DNA from: Petrolisthes cinctipes
Lineage: Eukaryota > Arthropoda > Malacostraca > Decapoda > Porcellanidae
Length of the DNA stretch: 64,000 nucleotides
Assembly (NCBI GenBank): GCA_033782935.1
Contig: JAWQEG010001306.1
Coordinates: forward strand, 2,480,001 to 2,544,000
Reading direction: 5' to 3'
Numbering within the stretch: the stretch's first letter is position 1; every line of letters begins with the position of its first letter. The notes below the pieces were generated by a model. That model was not told the origin of the DNA, did no database searches, and saw only the letters and a program-made list of their open reading frames with translations. Made by a program: the position numbers and the translations under genes. Positions 43,748 through 57,558 of the stretch are shown in pieces.

Positions 43748-46700
43748 GTTAGAGTATTTTCAAAATACATGCTCAAAACATACTGAAAATCGATCTTTTA
43801 GGTGCACAAAAGTCACTATGTGCATGCATCTTCAGTACCCGTTTATATCTCAAATTCAGGCTCAAAACACCCGAAAATTCGATATTTTGGGGTCCCAGAG
43901 CGATCTGTACATGCCTACTCCGTGTTAGAGTATTTTCAAAATTCAGGCCCAAAACATGCTGAAAATCGATATTTTTGGTGCCCAAAGTCAATATGTGCAT
44001 GTATCTTCTGTACCCGTTTATATCTCAAATTCAGGCTCAAAACATCCGAAAATTCAATATTTTGGGGTCCCAGAAGCAATCTGTACAGTGCTAGAATATT
44101 TTCAAAATATAGGCTAAAAACATGCTAAAAATCGACATTTTAGGTGCCAAAAAATCGATATCTCAAATTCAGTCCCAAAACACCCGAAAATTCGATATTT
44201 AGGGGTCCCAGAAGCGATCTGTACATGCCTACTCCGTGTTAGAGTATTTTCAAAATACATGCTCAAAACATACTGAAAATCGATCTTTTAGGTGCACAAA
44301 AGTCGATATGTGCATGCATCTTCAGTACCCGTTTATATCTCAAATTCAGGCTCAAAACACCCGAAAATTCGATATTTTGGGGTCCCAGAAGCGATCTGTA
44401 CATGCCTACTCCGTGTTAGAGTATTTTCAAAATTCAGGCTCAAAACATGCTGAAAATCGATATTTTTGGTGTCCAAAGTCAATATGTGCATGTATCTTCA
44501 GTACCCGTTTATATCTCAAATTCAGGCTCAAAACACCCGAAAATTCTATATTTTGGGGTCCCAGAAGCAATCTGTACAGTGCTAGAATATTTTCAAAATA
44601 TAGGCTAAAAACATGCTAAAAATCGATCTTTTAGGTGCCAAAAAGTCGATATCTCAAATTCAGTCCCAAAACACCCGAAAATTCGATATTTAGGGGTCCC
44701 AGAAGCGATCTGTACATGCCTACTCCGTGTTAGAGTATTTTCAAAATACATGCTCAAAACATACTGAAAACCGATCTTTTAGGTGCACAAAAGTCGATAT
44801 GTGCATGCATCTTCAATACCCGTTTATATCTCAAATTCAGGCTCAAAACACCCGAAAATTCAATATTTTGGGGTCCCAGAAGCAATCTGTACATGCCTAC
44901 ACAGTGCTAGAATATTTTCAAAATATAGGCTAAAAACATGCTAAAAATCGACATTTTAGGTGCCAAAAAATCGATATCTCAAATTCAGTCCCAAAACACC
45001 CGAAAATTCGATATTTAGAGGTCCCAGAAGGTATCTGTACATGCCTACTCCGTGTTAGAGTATTTTCAAAATTCAGGCCCAAAACATGCTGAAAATCGAT
45101 ATTTTTGGTGCCCAAAGTCAATATATCTTCTGTACCCGTTTATATCTCAAATTCAGGCTCAAAACACCCGAAAATTCAATATTTTGGGGTCCCAGAAGCA
45201 ATCTGTACATGCCTACTCAGTGCTAGAATATTTTCAAAATATAGGCTAAAAACATGCTAAAAATCGATCTTTTAGGTGCCAAAAAGTCGATATCTCAAAT
45301 TCAGTCCCAAAACACCCGAAAATTCGATATTTAGGGGTCCCAGAAGCGATCTGTACATGCCTACTCCGTGTTAGAGTATTTTCAAAATACATGCTCAAAA
45401 CATACTGAAAATCGATCTTTTAGGTGCCCAAAAGTCGATATGTGCATGCATCTTCTGTACACGTTTATATCTCAAATTCTGGCCCTAAACACCCGAAAAT
45501 TCGATATTTTGGGGTCCCAGAAGCAATCTGTACATGCCTACACAGTGCTAGAATATTTTCAAAATATAGGCTAAAAACATGCTAAAAATCGACATTTTAG
45601 GTGCCAAAAAATCGATATCTCAAATTCAGTCCCAAAACACCCGAAAATTCGATATTTAGAGGTCCCAGAAGGTATCTGTACATGCCTACTCCGTGTTAGA
45701 GTATTTTCAAAATTCAGCCCCAAAACATGCTGAAAATCGATATTTTTGGTGCCCAAATTCAATATGTGCATGTATCTTCTGTACCCGTTTATATCTCAAA
45801 TTCAGGCTCAAAACACCCGAAAATTCAATATTTTGGGGTCCCAGAAGCAATCTGTACATGCCTACTCAGTGCTAGAATATTTTCAAAATATAGGCTAAAA
45901 ACATGCTAAAAATCGATCTTTTAGGTGCCAAAAAGTCGATATCTCAAATTCAGTCCCAAAACACCCGAAAATTCGATATTTAGGGGTCCCAGAAGCGATC
46001 TGTACATGCCTACTCCGTGTTAGAGTATTTTCAAAATACACGCTCAAAACATACTGAAAATCGATCTTTTAGGTGCCCAAAAGTCGATATGTGCATGCAT
46101 CTTCTGTACCCGTTTATATCTCAAATTCTGGCCCTAAACACCCGAAAATTCGATATTTTGGGGTCCCAGAAGCGATCTGTACATAACTACTCCGTGTTAG
46201 AGTATTTTCAAAATTCAGGCCCAAAACATGCTGAAAATCGATATTTTTGGTGCCCAAAGTCAATATGTGCATGTATCTTCTGTACCCGTTTATATCTCAA
46301 ATTCAGGCTCAAAACACCCGAAAATTCAATATTTTGGGGTCCCAGAAGCAATCTGTACATGCCTACACAGTGCTAGAATATTTTCAAAATATAGGCTAAA
46401 AACATGCTAAAAATCGACATTTTAGGTGCCAAAAAATCGATATCACAAATTCAGTCCCAAAACACCCGAAAATTCGATATTTAGAGGTCCCAGAAGGTAT
46501 CTGTACATGCCTACTCCGTGTTAGAGTATTTTCAAAATACAGGCCAAAAACATACTGAAAATCGATCTTTTAGGTGCCCAAAAGTCGATATGTGCATGCA
46601 TCTTCTGTACCCGTTTATATCTCAAATTCTGGCCCTAAACACCCGAAAATTCGATATTTTGGGGTCCCAGAAGCGATCTGTACATGCCTACTCCGTGTTA

Positions 46701-47010
46701 GAGTATTTTCAAAATTCAGGCCCAAAACATGCTGAAAATCGATATTTTTGGTCCCCAAAGTCAATATGTGCATGTATCTTCTGTACCCGTTTATATCTCA
46801 AATTCAGGCTCAAAACACCCGAAAATTCAATATTTTGGGGTCCCAGAAGCAATCTGTACAGTGCTAGAATATTTTTAAAATATAGGCTAAAAACATGCTA
46901 AAAATCGATCTTTTAGGTGCCAAAAAGTCGATATCTCAAATTCAGTCCCAAAACACCCGAAAATTCGATATTTAGGGGTCCCAGAAGCGATCTGTACATG
47001 CCTACTCCGT
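43748..47010 (+). repeat. Array block 12: monomer map
   Basis: Monomer starts: A1 43748, B2d 43924, S1/S2 hybrid 44090, A1 44238, B2d 44415, S2 44581, A1 44729, S1 44906, B2 45054 (168 bp), S2 45222, A1/A2 hybrid 45370, S1 45547, B2 45695, S2 45871, A1/A2 hybrid 46019, B2 46196, S1 46372, A2 46520, B2d 46697, S2 46863. Dimers S1-B2 without an intervening A occur at 44906-45221 and 45547-45870. The A1 at 43748 carries CCCAGAGCG, linking it to the trimers of blocks 7 and 8. Confidence 0.88.
45054..45221 (+). repeat. B2 monomer with an 8-bp deletion (168 bp)
   Basis: GTCAATATATCTTCTG near 45117 replaces GTCAATATGTGCATGTATC. The eight lost bases are most of the alternating purine-pyrimidine tract. 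This is a separate event from the 29-bp deletion of S monomers, at the same place. Confidence 0.86.
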
Positions 47011-50000
47011 GTTAGAGTATTTTCAAAATACAGGCCCAAAACATACTGAAAATCGATATTTTAGATGCCCAAAGTCAATATGTGCATGTATCTTCTGTAC
47101 CCGTTTATATCTCAAATTCAGGCTCAAAACACCCGAAAATTCAATATTTTGGGGTCCCAGAAGCAATCTGTACATGCCTACACAGTGCTAGAATATTTTC
47201 AAAATATAGGCTAAAAACATGCTAAAAATCGACATTTTAGGTGCCAAAAAATCGATATCTCAAATTCAGTCCCAAAACACCCGAAAATTCGATATTTAGA
47301 GGTCCCAGAAGGTATCTGTACATGCCTACTCCGTGTTAGAGTATTTTCAAAATACAGGCCAAAAACATACTGAAAATCGATCTTTTAGGTGCCCAAAAGT
47401 CGATATGTGCACGCATCTTCTGTACCCTTTTATATCTCAAATTCTGGCCCTAAACACCCGAAAATTCGATATTTTGGGGTCCCAGAAGCGATCTGTACAT
47501 GCCTACACCGTGTTAGAGTATTTTCAAAATACATGCTCAAAACATACTGAAAATCGATCTTTTAGGTGCACAAAAGTCGATATGTGCATGCATCTTCAGT
47601 ACCCGTTTATATCTCAAATTCAGGCTCAAAACACCCGAAAATTCAATATTTTGGGGTCCCAGAAGCAATCTGTACATGCCTACACAGTGCTAGAATATTT
47701 TCAAAATATAGGCTAAAAACATGCTGAAAATCGACATTTTAGGTGCCAAAAAATCGATATCTCAAATTCAGTCCCAAAACACCCGAAAATTCGATATTTA
47801 GAGGTCCCAGAAGGTATCTGTACATGCCTACTCCGTGTTAGAGTATTTTCAAAATACAGGCCAAAAACATACTGAAAATCGATCTTTTAGGTGCCCAATA
47901 GTCGATATGTGCATGCATCTTCTGTACCCGTTTATATCTCAAATTCTGGCCCTAAACACCCGAAAATTCGATATTTTAGGTTCCCAGAAGCGATCTGTAC
48001 ATGCCTACTCCGTGTTAGAGTATTCTCAAAATTCAGGCCCAAAACATGCTGAAAATCGATATTTTTGGTGCCCAAAGTCAATATGTGCATGTATCTTCTG
48101 TACCCGTTTATATCTCAAATTCAGGCTCAAAACACCCGAAAATTCAATATTTTGGGGTCCCAGAAGCAATCTGTACATGCTTACTCAGTGCTAGAATATT
48201 TTCAAAATATAGGCTAAAAACATGCTAAAAATCGATCTTTTAGGTGCCAAAAAGTCGATATCTCAAATTCAGTCCCAAAACACCCGAAAATTCGATATTT
48301 AGGGGTCCCAGAAGCGATCTGTACATGCCTACTCCGTGTTAGAGTATTTTCAAAATACATGCTCAAAACATACTGAAAATCAATCTTTTAGGTGCACAAA
48401 AGTCGATATGTGCATGCATCTTCAGTACCCGTTTATATCTCAAATTCAGGCTCAAAACACCCGAAAATTCAATATTTTGGGGTCCCAGAAGCAATCTGTA
48501 CAGTGCTAGAATATTTTCAAAATATAGGCTAAAAACATGCTAAAAATCGATCTTTTAGGTGCCAAAAAGTCGATATCTCAAATTCAGTCCCAAAACACCC
48601 TAAAATTCGATATTTAGGTGTCCCAGAAGCGATCTGTATATGCCTACTCCGTGTTAGAGTATTTTCAAAATACAGGCCCAAAACATGCTGAAAATCGATA
48701 TTATAGATGCCCAAAGTCAATATGTGCATGTATCTTCTGTACCCGTTTATATCTCAAATTCAGGCTCAAAACACCCGAAAATTCAATATTTTGGGGTCCC
48801 AGAAGCAATCTGTACATGCCTACACAGTGCTAGAATATTTTCAAAATATAGGCTAAAAACATGCTAAAAATCGACATTTTAGGTGCCAAAAAATCGATAT
48901 CTCAAATTCAGTCCCAAAACACCCGAAAATTCTATATTTAGAGGTCCCAGAAGGTATCTGTACATGCCTACTCCGTGTTAGAGTATTTTCAAAATACAGG
49001 CCAAAAACATACTGAAAATCGATCTTTTAGGTGCCCAAAAGTCGATATGTGCATGCATCTTCTGTACCCGTTTATATCTCAAATTCTGGCCCTAAACACC
49101 CGAAAATTCGATATTTTGGGGTCCCAGAAGCGATCTGTACATGCCTACTCCGTGTTAGAGTATTTTCAAAATTCAGGCCCAAAACATGCTGAAAATCGAT
49201 ATTTTTGGTGCCCAAAGTCAATATGTGCATGTATCTTCTGTACCCGTTTATATCTCAAATTCAGGCTCAAAACACCCGAAAATTCAATATTTTGGGGTCC
49301 CAGAAGCAATCTGTACAGTGCTAGAATATTTTCAAAATATAGGCTAAAAACATGCTAAAAATCGATCTTTTAGGTGCCAAAAAGTCGATATCTCAAATTC
49401 AGTCCCAAAACACCCGAAAATTCGATATTTAGGGGTCCCAGAAGCGATCTGTACATGCCTACTCCGTGTTAGAGTATTTTCAAAATACATGCTCAAAACA
49501 TACTGAAAATCGATCTTTTAGGTAGACAAAAGTCGATATGTACATGCATCTTCAGTACCCATTTATATCTCAAATTCAGGCTCAAAACACCCGAAAATTC
49601 AATATTTTGGGGTCCCAGAAGCAATCTGTACAGTGCTAGAATATTTTCAAAATATAGGCTAAAAACATGCTAAAAATCGATCTTTTAGGTGCCAAAAAGT
49701 CGATATCTCAAATTCAGTCCCAAAACACCCGAAAATTCGATATTTAGGGGTCCCAGAAGCGATCTGTATATGCCTACTCCGTGTTAGAGTATTTTCAAAA
49801 TACATGCTCAAAACATACTGAAAATCGATCTTTTAGGTGCACAAAAGTCGATATGTGCATGCATTTTCAGTACCCGTTTATATCTCAAATTCAGGCTCAA
49901 ATAACCCGAAAATTCAATATTTTGGGGTCCCAGAAGCAATCTGTACATGCCTACTCAGTGTTAGAGTATTTTCAAAATACAGGTCCAAAACATGCTGAAA

Positions 50001-52091
50001 ATCGATATTTTAGATGCCCAAAGTCAATATGTGCATGTATCTTCTGTACCCGTTTATATCTCAAATTCAGGCTCAAAACACCCGAAAATTCAATATTTTG
50101 GGGTCCCAGAAGCAATCTGTACATGCCTACACAGTGCTAGAATATTTTCAAAATATAGGCTAAAAACATGCTAAAAATCGACATTTTAGGTGCCAAAAAA
50201 TCGATATCTCAAATTCAGTCCCAAAACACCCGAAAATTCGATATTTAGAGGTCCCAGAAGGTATCTGTACATGCCTACTCCGTGTTAGAGTATTTTCAAA
50301 ATACAGGCCAAAAACATACTGAAAATCGATCTTTAAGGTGCCCAAAAGTCGATATGTGCATGCATCTTCTGTACCCGTTTATATCTCAAATTCTGGCCCT
50401 AAACACCCGAAAATTCGATATTTTGGGGTCCCAGAAGCAATCTGTACATGCCTACTCCGTGTTAGAGTATTTTCAAAATTCAGGCCCAAAACATGCTGAA
50501 AATCGATATTTTTGGTGCCCAAAGTCAATATGTGCATGTATCTTCTGTACCCGTTTATATCTCAAATTCAGGCTCAAAACACCCGAAAATTCAATATTTT
50601 GGGGTCCCAGAAGCAATCTGTACAGTGCTAGAATATTTTCAAAATATAGGCTAAAAACATGCTAAAAATCGATCTTTTAGGTGCCAAAAAGTCGATATCT
50701 CAAATTCAGTCCCAAAACACCCGAAAATTCGATATTTTGGGGTCCCAGAAGCGATCTGTACATGCCTACTCCGTGTTAGAGTTTTTTCAAAATACATGCT
50801 CAAAACATACTGAAAATCGATCTTTTAGGTGCACAAAAGTCAATATGTGCATGTATCTTCTGTACCCGTTTATATCTCAAATTCAGGCTCAAAACACCCG
50901 AAAATTCAATATTTTGGGGTCCCAGAAGCAATCTGTACATGCCTACACAGTGCTAGAATATTTTCAAAATATAGGCTAAAAACATGCTAAAAATCGACAT
51001 TTTAGGTGCCAAAAAATCGATATCTCAAATTCAGTCCCAAAACACCCGAAAATTCGATATTTAGAGGTCCCAGAAGCGATCTGTACATGCCTACTCCGTG
51101 TTAGAGTATTTTCAAAATACAGGCCAAAAACATACTGAAAATCGATCTTTTAGGTGCCCAAAAGTCGATATGTGCATGCATCTTCTGTACCCGTTTATAT
51201 CTCAAATTCTGGCCCTAAACACCCGAAAATTCGATATTTTGGGGTCCCAGAAGCGATCTGTACATGCCTACTGCGTGTTAGAGTATTTTCAAAATTCAGG
51301 CCCAAAACATGCCGAAAATCGATATTTTTGGTGCCCAAAGTCAATATGTGCATGTATCTTCTGTACCCGTTTATATCTCAAATTCAGGCTCAAAACACCC
51401 GAAAATTCAATATTTTGGGGTCCCAGAAGCAATCTGTACAGTGCTAGAATATTTTCAAAATATAGGCTAAAAACATGCTAAAAATCGATCTTTTAGGTGC
51501 CAAAAAGTCGATATCTCAAATTCAGTCCCAAAACACCCGAAAATTCGATATTTAGGGGTCCCAGAAGCGATCTGTACATGCCTACTGCGTGTTAGAGTAT
51601 TTTCAAAATACATGCTCAAAGCATACTGAAAATCGATCTTTTAGGTGCACAAAAGTCGATATGTGCATGCATCTTCAGTACCCGTTTATATCTCAAATTC
51701 AGGCTCAAAACACCCGAAAATTCAATATTTTGGGGTCCCAGAAGCGATCTGTACATGCCTACTCCGTGTTAGAGTATTTTCAAAATTCAGGCCCAAAACA
51801 TGCTGAAAATCGATATTTTTGGTGCCCAAAGTCAATATGTGCATGTATCTTCTGTACCCGTTTATATCTCAAATTCAGGCTCAAAACACCCGAAAATTCA
51901 ATATTTTGGGGTTCCAGAAGCAATCTGTACATGCCTACTCAGTGCTAGAATATTTTCAAAATATAGGTTAAAAACATGCTAAAAATCGATCTTTTAGGTG
52001 CCAAAAAGTCGATATCTCAAATTCTGTCCCAAAACACCCGAAAATTCGATATTTAGGGGTCCCAGAAGCGATCTGTACATGCCTACTCCGT
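47011..52091 (+). repeat. Array block 13: monomer map
   Basis: Monomer starts: B1 47011, S1 47187, A2 47335, A1 47512, S1 47689, A2 47837, B2 48014, S2 48190, A1d 48338, S2 48505, B1 48653, S1 48829, A2 48977, B2d 49154, S2 49320, A1d 49468, S2 49635, A1 49783, B1 49960, S1 50136, A2 50284, B2d 50461, S2 50627, A1 50775, S1 50952, A2 51100, B2d 51277, S2 51443, A1 51591, B2 51768, S2 51944. A1d copies (167 bp) carry the 10-bp deletion on an A1 body. The copy at 50775 is A1 that switches to B sequence after GCACAAAAGTC. Confidence 0.89.
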
Positions 52092-54085
52092 GTTAGAGTA
52101 TTTTCAAAATACATGCTCAAAACATACTGAAAATCGATATTTTAGGTACACAAAAGTCGATATGTGCATGCATCTTCAGTACCCGTTTATATCTCAAATT
52201 CAGGCTCAAAACACCCGAAAATTCAATATTTTGGGGTCCCAGAAGCAATCTGTACATGCCTACTCAGTGTTAGAGTATTTTCAAAATACAGGCCCAAAAC
52301 ATGCTGAAAACCGATATTTTAGATGCCCAAAGTCAATATGTGCATGTATCTTCTGTACCCGTTTATATCTCAAATTCAGGCTCAAAACACCCGAAAATTC
52401 AATATTTTGGGGTCCCAGAAGCAATCTGTACATGCCTACACAGTGCTAGAATATTTTCAAAATACAGGCTAAAAACATGCTAAAAATCGACATTTTAGGT
52501 GCCAAAAAATCGATATCTCAAATTCAGTCCCAAAACACCCGAAAATTCGATATTTAGAGGTCCCAAAAGGTATCTGTACATGCCTACTCCGTGTTAGAGT
52601 ATTTTCAAAATACAAGCCAAAAACATACTGAAAATCGATCTTTTAGGTGCCCAAAAGTCGATATGTGCATGCATCTTCTGTACCCGTTTATATCTCAAAT
52701 TCTGGCCCTAAACACCCGAAAATTAGATATTTTGGGGTCTCAGAAGCGATCTGTACATGCCTACTCCGTGTTAGAGTATTTTCAAAATTCAGGCCCAAAA
52801 CATGCTGAAAATCGATATTTTTAGTCCCCAAAGTCAATATGTGCATGTATCTTCTGTACCCGTTTATATCTCAAATTCAGGCTCAAAACACCCGAAAATT
52901 CAATATTTTGGGGTTCCAGAAGCAATCTGTACATGCCTACTCAGTGCTAGAATATTTTCAAAATATAGGTTAAAAACATGCTAAAAATCGATCTTTTAGG
53001 TGCCAAAAAGTCGATATCTCAAATTCTGTCCCAAAACACCCGAAAATTCGATATTTAGGGGTCCCAGAAGCGATCTGTACATGCCTACTCCGTGTTAGAG
53101 TATTTTCAAAATACATGCTCAAAACATACTGAAAATCGATATTTTAGGTACACAAAAGTCGATATGTGCATGCATCTTCAGTACCCGTTTATATCTCAAA
53201 TTCAGGCTCAAAACACCCGAAAATTCAATATTTTGGGGTCCCAGAAGCAATCTGTACATGCCTACTCAGTGTTAGAGTATTTTCAAAATACAGGCCCAAA
53301 ACATGCTGAAAATCGATATTTTAGATGCCCAAAGTCAATATGTGCTTGTATCTTCTGTACCCGTTTATATCTCAAATTCAGGCTCAAAACACCCGAAAAT
53401 TCAATATTTTGGGGTCCCAGAAGCAATCTGTACATGCCTACACAGTGCTAGAATATTTTCAAAATATAGGCTAAAAACATGCTAAAAATCGACATTTTAG
53501 GTGCCAAAAAATCGATATCTCAAATTCAGTCCCAAAACACCCGAAAATTCGATATTTAGAGGTCCCAAACGGTATCTGTACATGCCTACTCCGTGTTAGA
53601 GTATTTTCAAAATACAGGCCAAAAACATACTGAAAATCGATCTTTTAGGTGCCCAAAAGTCGATATGTGCATGCATCTTCTGTACCCGTTTATATCTCAA
53701 ATTCTGGCCCTAAACACCCGAAAATTAGATATTTTGGGGTCCCAGAAGCGATCTGTACATGCCTACTCCGTGTTAGAGTATTTTCAAAATTCAGGCCCAA
53801 AACATGCTGAAAATCCATATTTTTAGTCCCCAAAGTCAATATGTGCATGTATCTTCTGTACCCGTTTATATCTCAAATTCAGGCTCAAAACACCCGAAAA
53901 TTCAATATTTTGGGGTCCCAGAAGCAATCTGTACAGTGCTAGAATATTTTCAAAATATAGGCTAAAAACATGCTAAAAATCGATCTTTTAGGTGCCAAAA
54001 AGTCGATATCTCAAATTCAGTCCCAAAACACCCGAAAATTCGATATTTAGGGGTCCCAGAAGCGATCTGTACATGCCTACTCCGT
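52092..54085 (+). repeat. Two adjacent hexameric HOR copies (1002 and 992 bp)
   Basis: Units 52092-53093 and 53094-54085 share uncommon variants at the same phase: ATTTTAGGTACACAAAAG, AATTAGATATTTTGGGG and TTTTTAGTCCCCAAAG. The second unit has the 10-bp-deleted B2 junction, the first does not. They look like a recent tandem duplication followed by exchange with a B2d copy. Confidence 0.9.
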
Positions 54086-54911
54086 GTTAGAGTATTTTCA
54101 AAATACAGGCCCAAAACATACTGAAAATCGATATTTTAGATGCCCAAAGTCAATATGTGCATGTATCTTCTGTACCCGTTTATATCTCAAATTCAGGCTC
54201 AAAACACCCGAAAATTCAATATTTTGGGGTCCCAGAAGCAATCTGTACATGCCTACACAGTGCTAGAATATTTTCAAAATATAGGCTAAAAACATGCTAA
54301 AAATCGACATTTTAGGTGGTAAAAAATCGATATCTCAAATTCAGTCCCAAAACACCCGAAAATTCGATATTTAGAGGTCCCAGAAGGTATCTGTACATGC
54401 CTACTCCGTGTTAGAGTATTTTCAAAATACAGGCCAAAAACATACTGAAAATCGATCTTTTAGGTGCCCAAAAGTCGATATGTGCATGCATCTTCTGTAC
54501 CCGTTTTTATCTCAAATTCTGGCCCTAAACACCCGAAAATTCGATATTTTGGGGTCCCAGAAGCGATCTGAACATGCCTACACCGTGTTAGAGTATTTTC
54601 AAAATACATGCTCAAAACATACTGAAAATCGATCTTTTAGGTGCACAAAAGTCGATATGTGCATGCATCTTCAGTACCCGTTTATATCTCAAATTCAGGC
54701 TCAAAACACCCGAAAATTCAATATTTTGGGGTCCCAGAAGCAATCTGTACATGCCTACACAGTGCTAGAATATTTTCAAAATATAGGCTAAAAACATGCT
54801 GAAAATCGACATTTTAGGTGCCAAAAAATCGATATCTCAAATTCAGTCCCAAAACACCCGAAAATTCGATATTTAGGGGTCCCAGAAGCGATCTGTACAT
54901 GCCTACTCCGT
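52092..54911 (+). repeat. 2.82-kb unit, copy 1 (17 monomers)
   Basis: Two hexamers followed by B1-S1-A2-A1-S1. It recurs from 54912 with offsets of 2,820 to 2,824. Shared markers: GGTACACAAAAG, AGTCCCCAAAG, GGGGTTCCAG, GGTTAAAAAC, AATTAGATATT, and GGTGGTAAAAAATCG at 54316 and 57139. Confidence 0.9.
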
Positions 54912-57558
54912 GTTAGAGTATTTTCAAAATACATGCTCAAAACATACTGAAAATCGATATTTTAGGTACACAAAAGTCGATATGTGCATGCATCTTCAGT
55001 ACCCGTTTATATCTCAAATTCAGGCTCAAAACACCCGAAAATTCAATATTTTGGGGTCCCAGATGCAATCTGTACATGCCTACTCAGTGTTAGAGTATTT
55101 TCAAAATACAGGCCCAAAACATGCTGAAAATCGATATTTTAGATGCCCAAAGTCAATATGTGCATGTATCTTCTGTACCCGTTTATATCTCAAATTCAGG
55201 CTCAAAACACCCGAAAATTCAATATTTTGGGGTCCCAGAAGCAATCTGTACATGCCTACACAGTGCTAGAATATTTTCAAAATACAGGCTAAAAACATGC
55301 TAAAAATCGACATTTTAGGTGCCAAAAAATCGATATCTCAAATTCAGTCCCAAAACACCCGAAAATTCGATATTTAGAGGTCCCAAAAGGTATCTGTACA
55401 TGCCTACTCCGTGTTAGAGTATTTTCAAAATACAGGCCAAAAACATACTGAAAATCGATCTTTTAGGTGCCCAAAAGTCGATATGTGCATGCATCTTCTG
55501 TACCCGTTTATATCTCAAATTCTGGCCCTAAACACCCGAAAATTAGATATTTTGGGGTCCCAGAAGCGATCTGTACATGCCTACTCCGTGTTAGAGTATT
55601 TTCAAAATTCAGGCCCAAAACATGCTGAAAATCGATATTTTTAGTCCCCAAAGTCAATATGTGCATGTATCTTCTGTACCCGTTTATATATTTCAAATTC
55701 AGGCTCAAAACACCCGAAAATTCAATATTTTGGGGTTCCAGAAGCAATCCGTACATGCCTACTCAGTGCTAGAATATTTTCAAAATATAGGTTAAAAACA
55801 TGCTAAAAATCGATCTTTTAGGTGCCAAAAAGTCGATATCTCAAATTCTGTCCCAAAACACCCGAAAATTCGATATTTAGGGGTCCCAGAAGCGATCTGT
55901 ACATGCCTACTCCGTGTTAGAGTATTTTCAAAATACATGCTCAAAACATACTGAAAATCGATATTTTAGGTACACAAAAGTCGATATGTGCATGCATCTT
56001 CAGTACCCGTTTATATCTCAAATTCAGGCTCAAAACACCCGAAAATTCAATATTTTGGGGTCCCAGAAGCAATCTGTACATGCCTACTCAGTGTTAGAGT
56101 ATTTTCAAAATACAGGCCCAAAACATGCTGAAAATCGATATTTTAGATGCCCAAAGTCAATATGTGCATGTATCTTCTGTACCCGTTTATATCTCAAATT
56201 CAGGCTCAAAACACCCGAAAATTCAATATTTTGGGGTCCCAGAAGTAATCTGTACATGCCTACACAGTGCTAGAATATTTTCAAAATATAGGCTAAAAAC
56301 ATGCTAAAAATCGACATTTTAGGTGCCAAAAAATCGATATCTCAAATTCAGTCCCAAAACACCCGAAAATTCGATATTTAGAGGTCCCAAAAGGTATCTG
56401 TACATGCCTACTCCGTGTTAGAGTATTTTCAAAATACAGGCCAAAAACATACTGAAAATCGATCTTTTAGGTGCCCAAAAGTCGATATGTGCATGCATCT
56501 TCTGTACCCGTTTATATCTCAAATTCTGGCCCTAAACACCCGAAAATTCGATATTTTGGGGTCCCAGAAGCGATCTGTACATGCCTACTCCGTGTTAGAG
56601 TATTTTTCCAAAATTCAGGCCCAAAACATGCTGAAAATCGATATTTTTAGTCCCCAAAGTCAATATGTGCATGTATCTTCTGTACCCGTTTATATCTCAA
56701 ATTCAGGCTCAAAACACCCGAAAATTCAATATTTTGGGGTCCCAGAAGCAATCTGTACAGTGCTAGAATATTTTCAAAATATAGGCTAAAAACATGCTAA
56801 AAATCGATCTTTTAGGTGCCAAAAAGTCGATATCTCAAATTCAGTCCCAAAACACCCGAAAATTTGATATTTAGGGGTCCCAGAAGCGATCTGTACATGC
56901 CTACTCCGTGTTAGAGTATTTTCAAAATACAGGCCCAAAACATACTGAAAATCGATATTTTAGATGCCCAAAGTCAATATGTGCATGTATCTTCTGTACC
57001 CGTTTATATCTCAAATTCAGGCTCAAAACACCCGAAAATTCAATATTTTGGGGTCCCAGAAGCAATCTGTACATGCCTACACAGTGCTAGAATATTTTCA
57101 AAATATAGGCTAAAAACATGCTAAAAATCGACATTTTAGGTGGTAAAAAATCGATATCTCAAATTCAGTCCCAAAACACCCGAAAATTCGATATTTTGGG
57201 GTCCCAGAAGCGATCTGTACATGCCTACACCGTGTTAGAGTATTTTCAAAATACATGCTCAAAACATACTGAAAATCGATCTTTTAGGTGCACAAAAGTC
57301 GATATGTGCATGCATCTTCAGTACCCGTTTATATCTCAAATTCAGGCTCAAAACACCCGAAAATTCAATATTTTGGGGTCCCAGAAGCAATCTGTACATG
57401 CCTACACAGTGCTAGAATATTTTCAAAATATAGGCTAAAAACATGCTGAAAATCGACATTTTAGGTGCCAAAAAATCGATATCTCAAATTCAGTCCCAAA
57501 ACACCCGAAAATTCGATATTTAGAGGTCCCAGAAGGTATCTGTACATGCCTACTCCGT
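54912..57558 (+). repeat. 2.82-kb unit, copy 2, lacking one A monomer (16 monomers)
   Basis: Same order as copy 1 except that A2 (54410 in copy 1) is missing. S1 at 57086 ends with the A2-type TTCGATATTTTGGGG and is followed directly by A1 (57234). The missing length is exactly 177 bp, so the loss was in register with the repeat. Confidence 0.9.
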
